Below are positions 10,358 through 20,447 of a DNA stretch of 64,000 nt, piece by piece. Origin of the DNA: Syngnathus acus (Eukaryota; Chordata; Actinopteri; Syngnathiformes; Syngnathidae); the NCBI RefSeq assembly GCF_901709675.1, contig NC_051095.1, positions 26,581,956-26,645,955 of the forward strand. The letters run 5' to 3'. The notes below the pieces were generated by a model. That model made no database searches and was not told the DNA's origin. It saw only the letters and a program-made list of their open reading frames with translations. Position 1 is the stretch's first letter; every line of letters starts with the position of its first letter. The translations under genes and the position numbers were made by a program.

Positions 10358-12648
10358 TCCAAAGTCCGACCCACGGGCCGAATCCGGCCCCCAGTCAGAT
10401 TTCATACGGCCCACAGCTTCGGTCTTATAATGTATTATTTATGGCCCGCCTGCACTGTCAAACTGAATTAAAAAAATCATGAAACTTGAAACCGTAATTC
10501 CTCCTATTACCAAGAGGTGGCAGCACCACCACTCTCCTCTCATTTCTGCCATGGTGACTGCAAAGTAAACAAGGAAAGTTGACATTGAGGGCATTCGCTT
10601 TCAAGAGAAATGGGAATTACAATACTTCTTCACTGGACATCAAGGCAATTGTGTTTGTCTAATTTGTAAAGAGAGCCTTGTTTAAGGATTTCAACCTAAA
10701 GAGACACTATCAGACTAAACATGCTAATACATACGACAAGTTAACAGGGAGTGACCGCGCTGATAAAGTGAAGCAGCTCCAAGCTGAACTGGCATCACAA
10801 CAGTGATTCTTCACGCGGGGCTGTGAGTCAAAAGTAAATATTACTTAATATTAAATATTACGAAGTGGCCATGTTAATAATGTTGATGTTATGAACCTGT
10901 AGACGTGACACAAACTATTACTTTCTGAAAGATATTGTAAACGACAAAAGCAAAATTAACTTGTTTTACGTTTTAATAATAACAGCCAACTTTGCATTAC
11001 TTATAACTCCTGTTTAAAATGTTCATGAGGCAAAAATAATTTTAAACTCATGTAAATTTACAGTATTTCATACAGTTTGTTCAATGTTATCTGACTCTTC
11101 AGATATGAATGAAAGGCAGAATTTGTGTTCACATCTGCCTGAGTGGCTTATATTTGGTTATTTTGTCATTTAAAAATAAAGACAATTGGGACAATGAAAT
11201 TTGTTTTATAACAGTGTGTATTTGCATGAAATTCTTGTAGTTAAAAAATGTCAGAAAAAACTACCGTATCTTTCGTACTATAAGTCGCGGTTTTTTCATA
11301 GTTTGGGTGGGGGGCGACTTATACTGAGGAGCGACTTATATGTGATTTTTTTCATAAATTTTCAACATAAAAAAACAAAACAAGTGAAACCGCGATAAAC
11401 GAACCGCGATGTAGCAAGGGATTACTGTAATTTGAATTTCAAGTGACGTCAGCAGCGCGGCGCGGCGGTTGTTTACATAAAGGACAAGGATTCGATCACG
11501 GGATGACGAAGATGACAAAGGGCCCCACGTACTACCGGCATCATTAGCGGCTTTGTTTGTAAGTGACACGGAGGATGAAGAGTTTGAAGGATTTAATGAT
11601 TTGGAGTGACACAGAAGGTTTGAAAAACTATTATGGTTTTTACGCATGCCCGGTCCTACTCTACGGAACTCTCTTTCACCTCCGTGGATGGAAGTCGGGG
11701 GCCGGTGCTCGGCCGGGTGGCTGTCCGGGGACGGTGGATGGGGCTCGGACATGGCTTTTATGCACGCCCGGTCCTATTCTATGGAGCTCTCTTCCACCTC
11801 CGTGGCTGGAAGTGCCACCTCCGGGGATGGAAGTCCACGCCGCCACACGCCTGGAAGTCGACGCCGGTGCTTGGGGCCGTGTGGCGGTTAACTATTTATG
11901 TTATAGTTATTTAATATATTCTATTTCGTGTAGCAACTTGTATATGTTTTTATCGTTACAGTTCAGTAGTTGTTGGCTTGTTGAATTCTTGTTTTGTTAA
12001 ATAAAGAGCTGTTTACCAAACCCACGTCTTTTCTTGTACTTTGTTAACGGTAAAATATAGTTACATACTAGATCTGTGGAATAACGACGAGGCTGACGTC
12101 AGGGCGCACGCGTGGCGTTGTTAACAAAGGACGAGGAATTTGATCGATGGATTTAATGATTTGGAGCGACACAGATGGTTTGATAATATTATTGCTTATA
12201 TAATAGTTATTTGACATATAATCTATATATCGTTATATGGGCCTGTGGAATATTTTGAAGTGCAAGCGCTGTCAGCGGCGCGCACCCATTGTTGACATAA
12301 AGGACAATCTATTTATGTAATAGTTTTTTGAATAACTCTGAATGTTACGTCAGGCCCGTTCTCAGCTCTTCGTTTGTGTTTATGTCACGTGAGCATACCT
12401 ATCGTTTAGCCTGTTGTTGCTCGTTCATGTCTGTTCTTGGTGTTGGATTTTGTCGAATAAATTTCCCCCAAAATGCGACTTATACTCCGGAGCGACTTAT
12501 ATATATTTTTTTCACGTTATTGTGCATTTTATGGCTAATGCGACCTATATTCCGGAGCGACTTTTAGTCCGAAAAATACGGTATTGGCCCCCGGGCCCCT
12601 TCACTTTATCAAATCCGGCCCTCCTTGCAAAATGTTTGGACACCCCTG
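10358..12648 (-). mobile_element. hAT deletion derivative (family F), carries a pogo-like insertion
   Basis: The right end reads gtttggacacccctg (12634-12648), an inverted form of the family terminus CAGGGGTGTCC seen at 43922. The left end tatccaaagtccgacccacg is a degraded version of the other terminus. On the plus strand 10480-10810 encodes a decayed N-terminal BED-finger region (RFQEKWELQYFF, GNCVCLICKE) with stops; the rest of the transposase is missing. A pogo-like element sits inside at 11262-12588. The host LTR sequence resumes outside both ends. Confidence 0.72.
11262..12588 (+). mobile_element. pogo-like non-autonomous element with internal repeats
   Basis: Its termini are accgtatctttcgtactata and tagtccgaaaaatacggt. 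Inside, gatggatttaatgatttgga-type blocks occur at about 11575 and 12146. At 11563-11610 the frame reads SDTEDEEFEGFNDLE then a stop, the acidic C-terminus expected of a pogo transposase. Two copies of a ggtcctactctacggaactc / ggtcctattctatggagctc tract (11650, 11770) show further internal duplication. No catalytic region remains. Confidence 0.65.
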
Positions 12649-12861
12649 CTTTAAAGGGATTGGCATCATAAAAAGATTAGATTACTTCAGAATTAATTTA
12701 ATAAAGGTGGTTAGCAACTCAGATGAGTCTCTTCACCCCCGGCTTATTTAACTCTCGTCTCCTCATGAGAGCTGCATTACAGCGGCGTGGGGACAAAGGA
12801 GAGTTTGGCCCTTTAAATGGAGAAGTCGGGTCACTTACGTTTGATAAGTGCAGATTTGACA
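12649..12861 (+). mobile_element. LTR family 1, copy 1, 3' end
   Basis: Matches 53815-53973 of the intact copy (gattggc-tc-taaa, cttcacccccggcttatt) and ends TTTGACA like it. This closes the LTR that began at 3669. Confidence 0.7.
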
Positions 12862-13268
12862 CGTCTTAACCATTTGTAGTAATTTCTCTCTTTCAATAAT
12901 TCCTTTAGGATAAAAGGTCATTGTATACATTAGGGATGTTCTGATCAGGGTTTCAAGATGCCGACACTGGTACCAATAATCTATGGAGGCGAACGGCCGA
13001 TACCAATCACATGGATACGGTGTAATTTTAAATTTTAGAGGACAACAACTGATTTTTCTTAATCTTACAAAAAATATTTATTAAACTTCTATCCCTTCAT
13101 TATTCAAAAACAGGACATATCTTCAAAATGATCTGTATGGTCTGTAATGTGTCAGAAAATAGTGGGATACGTATGTTGTTTATTATTTCCCCTAAGTAAA
13201 CACAGCTGTTTGTAAATGTCTTTTACAGATTAAACACAATGATAATCAATAGTCAGGTTTGCTTAGAG
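12862..13268. other. Intron with a likely degraded hAT fragment
   Basis: A stretch at about 12937-13060 (tagggatgttctgatcaggg, gccgacactggtaccaataa) resembles the ends of a common fish hAT family, but I find no second terminus or target duplication. The rest shows nothing recognisable. Confidence 0.35.
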
Positions 13269-13763
13269 CAGGGGTGGGCAAACGTTTTGACTTGCGGGCC
13301 GAATTGGGTTCTAAATTTTGACCGGGGGGCCGAACGAGGAGCAGATGGATGTAGTGTTTGTGTGAAGTAATATAAATGACTCGTAAAGGTCATTGCATAA
13401 AAGGTTTTGGCCTTTAGTAGGTAGTAAAGCATGGATAATAAAAAAAGCTATTTGAAAACAAATGAAATTATTAACAGCTTTAAAAAAAATATATTTCACC
13501 AAAAAACCATTATCAGTGATTCTCATTAAATAAGACTGTTATTATGAATAACAGTTTCCATCACTTCAGCGCCTGCAGGTCAGATTTATGAAAGATGTTT
13601 ATCTAATGAGGCGAAATCACATCAAACGGCAAACATTCTGACCAAATGCATCATCTAGAAGAATCAGTGAAAGAATACATCTAAATAAAGTAATAAAGAA
13701 ATCAAAACGGCAACACGGTGACAGATACCTGAAAACCAGAGCAGAGCTTTAACTCACAAACAC

Positions 13764-14600
13764 CGGTGACGGGACGGTGACGAGACTGCGTACAGACAGG
13801 AGGTGGAGCGGCTGGTCCACTGGTGCAGCCAAAACCACCTGAAGCTGAACCCGCTCAAGGCCGTAGGGATGACAGTGGACTTCAGGCGAGACCCTTCACC
13901 ACTTTCACCGCTCACTATCCGCAATAATACTAATCTCTCCACAGACACCTTCAAGTTCCTGGGATCCACAGTCCCTCGGGACCTGAAATGGACCAGCCAC
14001 ATAGACTGTCCGGAAGAAGGCCCAGCAGAGGCTGTACTTTCTGAGACAGCTCAGTAAGTTCAACCTGCCACGGGAACTGCTGAAGACCTTCTACACTGCC
14101 ATCATCCAGTCTATCTTCTGCACCTCCATCACTGTCTTGTTTGGATCGGCCTCCAAACAAGACAAGCACAGACTGCAATGGACAATCAGGACTGCAGAAA
14201 AGATAATTGGAATCAACCTCCCATCTATCCAGGACTTGTACCTGTCCAGGACCAGGAAACGTGCAAATAACATCTCTACAGACCCTTCTCACCCAGGTTG
14301 CAGTCTGTTCGAACTACTCCCCTCCGGACAGTGTTACAGAGTTCTGTACGCCAAAACCAGCAGACCCAGAGACAGCTTCTTCCCCCAGGCTGTTGCTCTG
14401 ATGAACTCACACCACTCTTAGAGTCTCAGAGTCATTGCTGTGCAGTAACATCCTGCTCTCGACGCTTTATTTTGAATTGTCTGTATTATGTGTACTGTGT
14501 CCACTCTGCATCCATTGCAGCCTGGTCATCCCAGAAGAGGGATCCTCCCATCTGTGGTCTCTTCTCAAGGTTTCTCATTTCCCCTAGTAGGTGCGTCAAT
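13764..14600 (+). pseudogene. LINE family 2 reverse-transcriptase 3' fragment, passenger in hAT copy 1
   Basis: Aligns with 28330-28990 of the long LINE copy: ERLVHWC-QNHL, LNPLK, MTVDFRRDPSPL, then LPSIQDLYLSRTRKRA and DSFFPQAVALMNSHHS. A 2-base loss at about 14010 (gactgtccgg instead of gactctgtccgg) breaks the frame. The start is abrupt, with no polymerase catalytic motifs. Most of the LINE 3' UTR present in the sister passenger at 30700-30990 is deleted here. Confidence 0.85.
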
Positions 14601-14696
14601 GTCCTTGAGCATCCTGCATTGTTTGAAAATGAAAATGGTCGCTAGTTTCAATCCCTGCTATTTGTACAAATTATTTTCAAAATGCATTCTTTTTTT

Positions 14697-14975
14697 TTAC
14701 ATCAAACTAGAGAAACTCCCGTTCATTTTCAGTGGGAAGAGCATTGTTGGTCTCCCTTTTTTTTTTGCTAGTGCATCATAGTCTGGAGTAAAATTTGTTA
14801 TGGTAATTCTTAGGATAGAGCCGAGGTGTCGGTCCGATAACCTAGATCTGTGACGGGCTTTGTTGACGTTCATGTGGCTGAACGTCTGCTCACCCACGTA
14901 GGTCAAGCCAAATTGTCCACTCTTTTTTAACACTCGGCACTCAGTGTCCACCTTTCTTTTCCTCGGGCCACTCAT
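14697..14975 (-). CDS. Short fused hAT transposase-derived ORF, copy 1 (92 codons)
   Basis: The frame begins MSGPRKRKVDTECRVLKKSG, an N-terminal segment of a hAT transposase. It passes directly into a C-terminal segment (YVGEQTFSHMNVNKARHRS, then LGSILRI and FTPDYDALAKK), the dimerisation part that ends hAT transposases. The catalytic middle is deleted yet the frame is kept. Equivalent frames occur at 31121-31387 and 32193-32429. An upstream extension is open too but not family-like, so I place the start at this ATG because it is shared. Whether it is translated is unknown. Confidence 0.5.
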   Translation of the reverse strand: MSGPRKRKVDTECRVLKKSGQFGLTYVGEQTFSHMNVNKARHRSRLSDRHLGSILRITITNFTPDYDALAKKKGRPTMLFPLKMNGSFSSLM

Positions 14976-15348
14976 TTTAACACTAGAAGGTTTGTGGGTG
15001 GCTTTAGCATAAAACTGTATCTGAAAGCTCAGCGCGCAAATTACAAGAATGCTGACGTCACAGTCCACACTCGAAATTCGGCACTGATAGAAATAGAGCG
15101 TGGAGTGCGCCGGTTCCGTACTACTGAGTACGTACACGCACTTGTGAGTGTGCACCGAGCTTTCTGACACGGCTTCCGGGTGTAAATGCACGGGTTGGCG
15201 CTTCCCCATCTACTGGAGAAACATAGTCCTTGCAGGGATAATGACCCCCAAAAAAGTTTAATAATACAATTTATTCAGGTTTGGCGGGCCGGATTAAACG
15301 GCCCCATGGGCCAGATGTGGCCCGCGGGCCGTAGTTTGCCCATGTATG

Positions 15349-15703
15349 GTCTAACCTAACAAAATATGTACACATTGCTGTTGCTCTGTCTTCACACCCA
15401 AACTGAAAGTGGCTTTCAGGATTCCACACCAACCAACCCGGACGAGATCTGAGGTGGATCACCTCCTTGCAAGCACTGCCATGACGACTGAGGGCATCTT
15501 CCTGCAGCTCTTTAATTGACTATGGACATCGACGTTACTGTTTCTTTGGATTGTTTTTATATTGTTTGTTCAATGTTGCCCACTCTGCATCCGTTGCAAC
15601 CTGTCCTAGAAGGGCGATTCTCCCACCTGTGGTCCCTTCTCAAGGTTTCTCCTTTTTACCCAGTTGGGGTTTTTCCTTTCCCTCCTGGGAGTTAAGATTA
15701 GGG
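15349..15703 (+). mobile_element. LINE family 1, 3' UTR, left part
   Basis: Typical text of this family: cccactctgcatccgttgca, cccacctgtggtcccttctc and caaggtttctc, running to ggagttaagattaggg, where a hAT element interrupts at 15704. The family recurs at 25206-26127 and 49970-50445. The 5' limit is uncertain. Confidence 0.65.
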
Positions 15704-15954
15704 CAGGGGTCCCTAACCCCCAGTCCGCGGACCGGTACCGGTAGGTGAGTCACTTGGTACCGGGTCGCCAAGCCGCACAGAAAAAAAACAAAAATTTTTT
15801 TTATTGACGGTCAATTAATTCAGGTCAAGACGCTCGTCCCGGTCACGTGACATGTTTCCCCAGTCGAGCCCGCAAAGCAAAAATGAGTAAGACTTTATTT
15901 TGAAAAATATTTAAAAAAAATTGGCGATTCTCTCACAACTACATTAAAGATTAA

Positions 15955-16258
15955 AAAGATTAAAGTCCCAATGATCGTCACACACACACCTGGGTGTGGT
16001 GAAATTTGTCCTCTGCATTTAACCCATCCCCATGTGATTTTAATCCATCCCCTGGGGGAGAGGGGAGCAGTGAGCAGCAGCGGTGCCGCGCTCGGGAATC
16101 AGTTGGTGATCTAACCCCCCAATTCCAACCCTTAATGCTGAGTGCCAAGCAGGGAGGCAATGGGTCCCATTTTTATAGTCTTTGGTATGACCCGGCCGGG
16201 GTTTGAACCCACAACCTTCCAGTCTCAGGGCGGACACTCTACCACTAGGCCACTGAGC
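15955..16258 (-). mobile_element. tRNA-derived SINE (family A), copy 2
   Basis: Same body as copy 1, with the tRNA-like head on the minus strand near 16190-16255 (ggttcaaaccccggccgggt) and the tail near 15955. The most complete copy of the three. It lies inside the hAT element and is absent at the matching place in the sister copy (33750-33780), so it inserted after the element arose. Confidence 0.85.
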
Positions 16259-16335
16259 ATCCGTCGGTTCAGGTCAAGACGCTCGTCTCGGTCATGTGAC
16301 ATGTCACCTCAGTCGAGCCCGCGAAACAAGCAAAT

Positions 16336-16623
16336 ATGAGCAAGAAACAGAGATGCTTGGAAAGCTTCTTCGGAAAGGGAAAAAAGCCCAATGAGGAGAC
16401 GGAAGAAGAAGAGGCTATGACTTCTAAGAAAAGGAAAGCTGCATTTAAAAGAAAATTTCTGGAGTCCTACTTAAAATATGGATTCATCGCCACAGGTGAC
16501 TCTGACACGCCAAGCCCACTCTGCATAATATGTGGCGACAGGCTAGCTAATGAGGCAATGAAGCCTTCAAAACTGCTTCGGCACATGGAGACCAAGCATC
16601 CTGTATTAAAAGACAAACCTTAA
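16336..16623 (+). CDS. BED zinc-finger N-terminal ORF of hAT family E (95 codons)
   Basis: Begins MSKKQRCLESFFGKGKKPNE, then an acidic patch and a basic KKRKAAFKRK. A BED-type finger follows (LCIICGDRLANEAMKPSKLL, then RHMETKH) with Cys-x2-Cys and a paired His-x4-His. It ends KDKP and a stop. It corresponds to the DNA-binding N-terminus of ZBED/SCAND3-like hAT transposases (600-700 aa as a rule). The catalytic RNase H-like domain is missing. Possibly only a relic; if made, it could bind transposon ends without cutting them. Confidence 0.55.
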   Translation: MSKKQRCLESFFGKGKKPNEETEEEEAMTSKKRKAAFKRKFLESYLKYGFIATGDSDTPSPLCIICGDRLANEAMKPSKLLRHMETKHPVLKDKP

Positions 16624-16909
16624 CCACATCGGGTGTCATTGTGTCCGATTACGCCTAGATGGGACCGGCTCGTTTCTGAGAAACAAGCTCAGTGCTCTCA
16701 CTAATTCAACGTAATTGTGAGTTTTATTTTTATGTCGTTTATACTTGTTTTATGCCAGTCGTGTCATTTTATTTCATCGTATTTATATATTTATTATAAA
16801 TGTATTATTTATTTATAGAAATGTATTATTTATTTATATAAAGGCCAGTCCCCAAAAATATTTCTGACACGTAACCGGTCCGTGGCGCAAAAAAGGTTGG
16901 GGACCACTG

Positions 16910-17010
16910 GATTAGGGCATGTCAAGAATAATTGTCAACTGTGACCATGTGAAGCCCTTTGAGACGTGTTTGGGATTAAGGGCTATATAAATAAAATCAT
17001 AACGGCCCTC
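16910..17010 (+). mobile_element. LINE family 1, 3' UTR, right part and tail
   Basis: Resumes after the hAT insertion with the duplicated gattaggg, then gaccatgtgaagccctttga and agggctatataaataaaatc. This 3' end is shared with 26060-26127 and 50380-50445. Confidence 0.75.
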
Positions 17011-17406
17011 TGAGGGGAGCCGCAACTATAAAGTGGTCCTCAGTAAAAATGAGTTTGACACCAAGTGTTTAAAATGTTCAGAATTCGATAAATGAATAGA
17101 ATATAATGGAATTTTTAATTTTTAATTTAGTACCCTATTGAGCTATTTTACAGGTTTTTACTAATGTTTTAAGTTTTGCTGTGGTATTGTTTTAGTACTG
17201 GTATTTTATGCATGTTCAGTATCAAAGTCAAATTGTTGGTACCATGACCACACTACCGTTCACACTGCTGCAGATGGAGTGCTAAAGCAGAGGTGCTGAA
17301 AACTGGCCCCCTTGAAACCTTTGACCAAGCATGTGGGTTTGCTGTCTGAAAAATGACCTGCTTGGATTAAATGTATGTGAAAAGCTAAATGTGTATTAAT
17401 ACTTAC

Positions 17407-17556
17407 CTTAAAGGGGCGTGGGAGGTCAGGCCGTGTGTATCGAAGGTAGATTAAACCAAATACTACCACACCAATTGATAGCCACCGCAGAAAGCTCATG
17501 AAGTTTAACAGGCTGTAGATGTCTCCCAGAAACAGCTGGAGCATGGTGATTGGATA
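17407..17556 (-). CDS. slc7a11: slc7a11-like, third-last exon (membrane helices 9-10 region)
   Basis: A 150-bp exon of exactly 50 codons: [50 protein letters not shown]. The acceptor is tgtctgtgcag (AG at 17558-17557) and the donor GTAAGT at 17406-17401. The GD-SLLNF-SF-RW-GL-YLRY pattern is that of vertebrate xCT. The arginine in SFLRW sits where xCT has a substrate-pocket arginine favouring anionic substrates, while neutral amino-acid LAT transporters have a different residue there; the position is judged by eye. The intron upstream on the minus strand is about 41.7 kb. Confidence 0.95.
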
Positions 17557-18478
17557 CTGCACAGACAGTTAGGTTAGGGTTTAAAAGTGCTGTAAGACTC
17601 ATCTAAAGAATATAGGCCCTAAATTGTATTTTCCCACAGAGTGATTTTATTCAGTTTGTGGGTGTGTTATACCTGTTGTCCTAAGATTCCAATCACTTAC
17701 AAATATTCCAATAAATGGGTGTTAAATTGTGTGTTGACTCACTATAACAGATTGCATGCGCTATTGGCAGCAGGTGGAAATTTTTTTTCAAAAGAGGCCC
17801 TTGAGGTAAACATTGAGAGAGTTTAGAAAAATGAAAGTGGAAGTGGCAAACAATCACATTAATAAATTACACATAATAAATCTATTGCAATAATTTTCGT
17901 TGAGGCAGCAACCATGTAAAAGTTCTGTCTGATTTAACTTTACTGCATTTAAACATAACCTTCACATTCTGCCTAACATTGCATTTTAGCTGAAAACCAG
18001 CTATAGGAGAGTTGAGCAGTCACACAATGTCACGGTGCGCTGAAATTAATTAGATTGGAAAAAAATGCAGTTGGAAGACCTTTTTCGAATATATGATTAG
18101 ACTGTTTTTTGTGACTGGCACGAAGTTAGACCTTTGATCATTGAGAAGCTCCAAAATTGCATTGCTAGAGAGTATGTGTGTATGCATGTATGTATAAATT
18201 TTAATTTCTGGCATTTCAAAAATGTGCACCCAAGCAGAAAATATCCATTCTTCATTTTGGCTGTGCCTCCTCAGCATGCTGTTTGCACCTGCCTTTCAGA
18301 TGCGATATTTAAAGACAAAAATATCAGCCATTGCAGTTGGTTCCAGGTTGGAGAAATAACATTGCTCATCTTCACCTCATCTATTTCAATATACCCTCTC
18401 AAAATACGCAAAATAAACTGCATTGTTACTTTGGGCATTAGGCAGACTCCACCAAGGCTCGAATTAACCATGCAATTA

Positions 18479-19163
18479 CAGTCAGACCTCGGTTTTTGAA
18501 CGTCCCGGTTCTCGAACAAATCGGAATTCGAACGAAAAATTCGCGATTTTTTTGCTTCGGTTGTCGAACAAAAATTCGGAGGTCGAACCTCGCGAGATGA
18601 GCCGAAAGGACCCGAGAAAACCCAATCGCGCAGCCGGGTGCCGACTGACTCCGTTCGTTGTTATTGTATTTTCGTTACTTTGAGGATTGTATTAACCCTT
18701 AATCATACCTCCAAAGAAAGCAAGTGGGAGCAGTAAAGCCATCCTAAAACACAAAGACGCTCTTAAAGCAATGCGACAGTGAGCGCGCTGCGGTTGCGCG
18801 ATCGGACCAAATTAAGCTCCCTGCGCACTGAGGTCCACTTAAATTTTGGAAAGTACATCAGGACTTTAAAAATATTTTCTAAATTTCAGCGACGGCTCTG
18901 TCACAATAATGCGACCAGCGCGGTGCAGTTGCGCGGTCGGCGGCGCGCTACGGTTGTGCGTTCGGCGGTGCGCTGCAGTTGCGCGATCGGAAAAAAATGC
19001 ACAAATGAAAAAATGCTTAAAAAAGGCGGTTTCTTTAGTCCTGGAACGGATTAAAAATGTTTCCATTATTTGTAATGGAAAAAATAGATTGGGAATTCGA
19101 ACGATTCGCTTCTCGAACCGCCTTCTGGAATGGATTGTGGTCGAAAATCGAGGGTTTGACTGT
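18479..19163 (+). mobile_element. Tigger/mariner-type non-autonomous element
   Basis: It begins CAGTCAGACCTCGGTTTTTG and ends with the inverted form tcgagggtttgactg, between TA dinucleotides. Internally PPKKASGSSKAILKHKDALK (18709-18770) ending at a stop resembles a Tigger transposase start. Right after it is a GC-rich block (18780-18990) with imperfect repeats of tgcgctgcagttgcgcgatc. The rest of the transposase is missing. Confidence 0.7.
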
Positions 19164-19485
19164 AAATTGCTTTACAAATTTTTGATGTGATGTATTCACT
19201 CCAGCAGCGGAAGTCCATCATTCAAAATGACACGCGGGAGAGACCGTTTGTTAACATCACAGGGTTGTTAAATCCACAGCAGGCGACATCATTGGAAGCA
19301 TTTATTTTCAATAGTTTTTTTTTCTTTGTCACATTTGCTCTCCGCTGATGGGTTCATTTTGCAGTCAGCTTGTTCAGGCAGCTCGACCTTGAAAATGTAC
19401 TTGACTAGATTATGACGTGACTCAAATGCTTTCCAGGCCAGACCAAAAGGATTTTACCGTACCATACTCCATAACAACAAAGTAC

Positions 19486-19690
19486 AGTGAAACTTCTACT
19501 GAACGCCTAAACTTATGAACATTTCGGGAGACGAACCAGAGCCTCGAGATTGTTTTGCCTTCATTTACGAACCAAATTTGTCACCCGAACCCGTGAGCGA
19601 CCCTCTCACAGCGTGTCAGGTGACGTTGTGACGCATGTGTGCATGTCTCTACTTTGCTCAGCCACTTCCTGTGTAGGTCTCGACGTGAGT
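19486..19690 (+). mobile_element. Mariner-type terminal fragment, interrupted by the Penelope element
   Basis: cagtgaaacttctactgaac and the following cctaaacttatgaac resemble the end of short mariner-like elements of fish. The sequence runs to the Penelope target duplication at 19691; it could continue after 29336, but I do not see the second terminus clearly. Confidence 0.4.
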
Positions 19691-19978
19691 TAGCATATTG
19701 ACTATTATTTTACTGGTTCTTTTATCACAACAAGATACTTAGATTGAATTACCTGACTTGTTTTGGCTTGTACTTCCGTCTTCATCAGAGTGTCACTGGT
19801 GTGGTTGTGACGCGTCTTTATCAGCTGATGGATGAAGGCGTGGCTCACCTGTCAGATTTGACAGGTGAGTCACGCCCTCTGCTGTCCGTTCACCCCTCCA
19901 GAATGCTGCTCCAGCTGGTAGAGAGCATGAAAGCTTTCTCGTCCCTGATAAAGACGCGTCACAACCACACCAGTGACA

Positions 19979-20012
19979 CTGATGAAGGCGAAAGTACAAG
20001 CCGAAACATGTC
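19979..20012 (+). ncRNA. Hammerhead-ribozyme-like core in the 5' PLE terminal repeat
   Basis: CTGATGA at 19979-19985, a short stem II (AGGC ... GCC) and GAAAC at 20003-20007, followed by ATGTC, which allows a two-pair stem III (AC/GU) and a cleavage-site C at 20012. Hammerhead motifs are known from PLE terminal repeats. Here stem I pairing is poor by eye, so activity is doubtful. Confidence 0.5.
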
Positions 20013-20439
20013 AGGTAATTCAACCTAAGTATCTTGTTTGTGATAAAAGAACCAGTAAAATAATTGACAAGTGAAAACAAAATGAACATAGTACAACTAT
20101 TATGAGGAAGTTATGGAGAGAACTGCATCAAGGAATTTCACCTCCTCGAAAAGCTGACGAAGAAACGAGGTCGCTACAGGAACCACCTGAGGTTCAATCT
20201 ACGCTACCGGGATGAAGAAGTAACGCTGGCCAGCCTGACAATCAAGAACCCGATCCCGACCAGGAACGCGGAGAGGATTATCAGGAGAGTGCGGATGACT
20301 CTGGTCAAAGAACGGATACGATGCACAACCAACAAACTCAACAACATCAACAGTGAACTACAGCAACTGACGGAGCTATTCAAACACCGGTATGCCCTGG
20401 ACAATAACACGGAAACAACACTACACGGACATTTGGATA

Positions 20440-20447
20440 GCATACAC
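20440..20447. repeat. Left 8-bp target duplication of the intact hAT (GCATACAC)
   Basis: GCATACAC here and at 22832-22839, perfect. Removing the element and one copy restores the PLE reading frame. Confidence 0.97.

Larger units (their letters stand above)
13269..15348 (-). mobile_element. hAT deletion derivative (family D) carrying a LINE passenger, copy 1
   Basis: It starts CAGGGGTGGGCAAACG and ends with ggccgtagtttgcccatg, the inverted terminus. The transposase reads on the minus strand and is reduced to a short fused frame (see 14697-14975). A fragment of LINE family 2 (about 13764-14600) sits inside. The copy at 29481-31752 has the same passenger at the same place with the same frameshift. 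The flanks (gcttagag, gtctaacc) do not match as a target duplication, unlike copies 2 and 3. Confidence 0.8.
15704..16909 (+). mobile_element. hAT deletion derivative (family E, BED-finger), copy 1
   Basis: The termini are CAGGGGTCCCTAACC and ggttggggaccactg (inverted, with mismatches). The target duplication GATTAGGG is perfect (15696-15703 and 16910-16917). It keeps an N-terminal BED-finger ORF (16336-16623); the rest of the transposase is gone. A family A SINE is inserted at 15955-16258. Sister copy, inverted, at 33117-33979. Confidence 0.93.

Noticed and set aside
11336-12000. Proline-rich frames in the pogo-like element
   Set aside because: They arise from GC-rich internal repeats that are also open in several frames; only the short acidic tail at 11563 matches a transposase.
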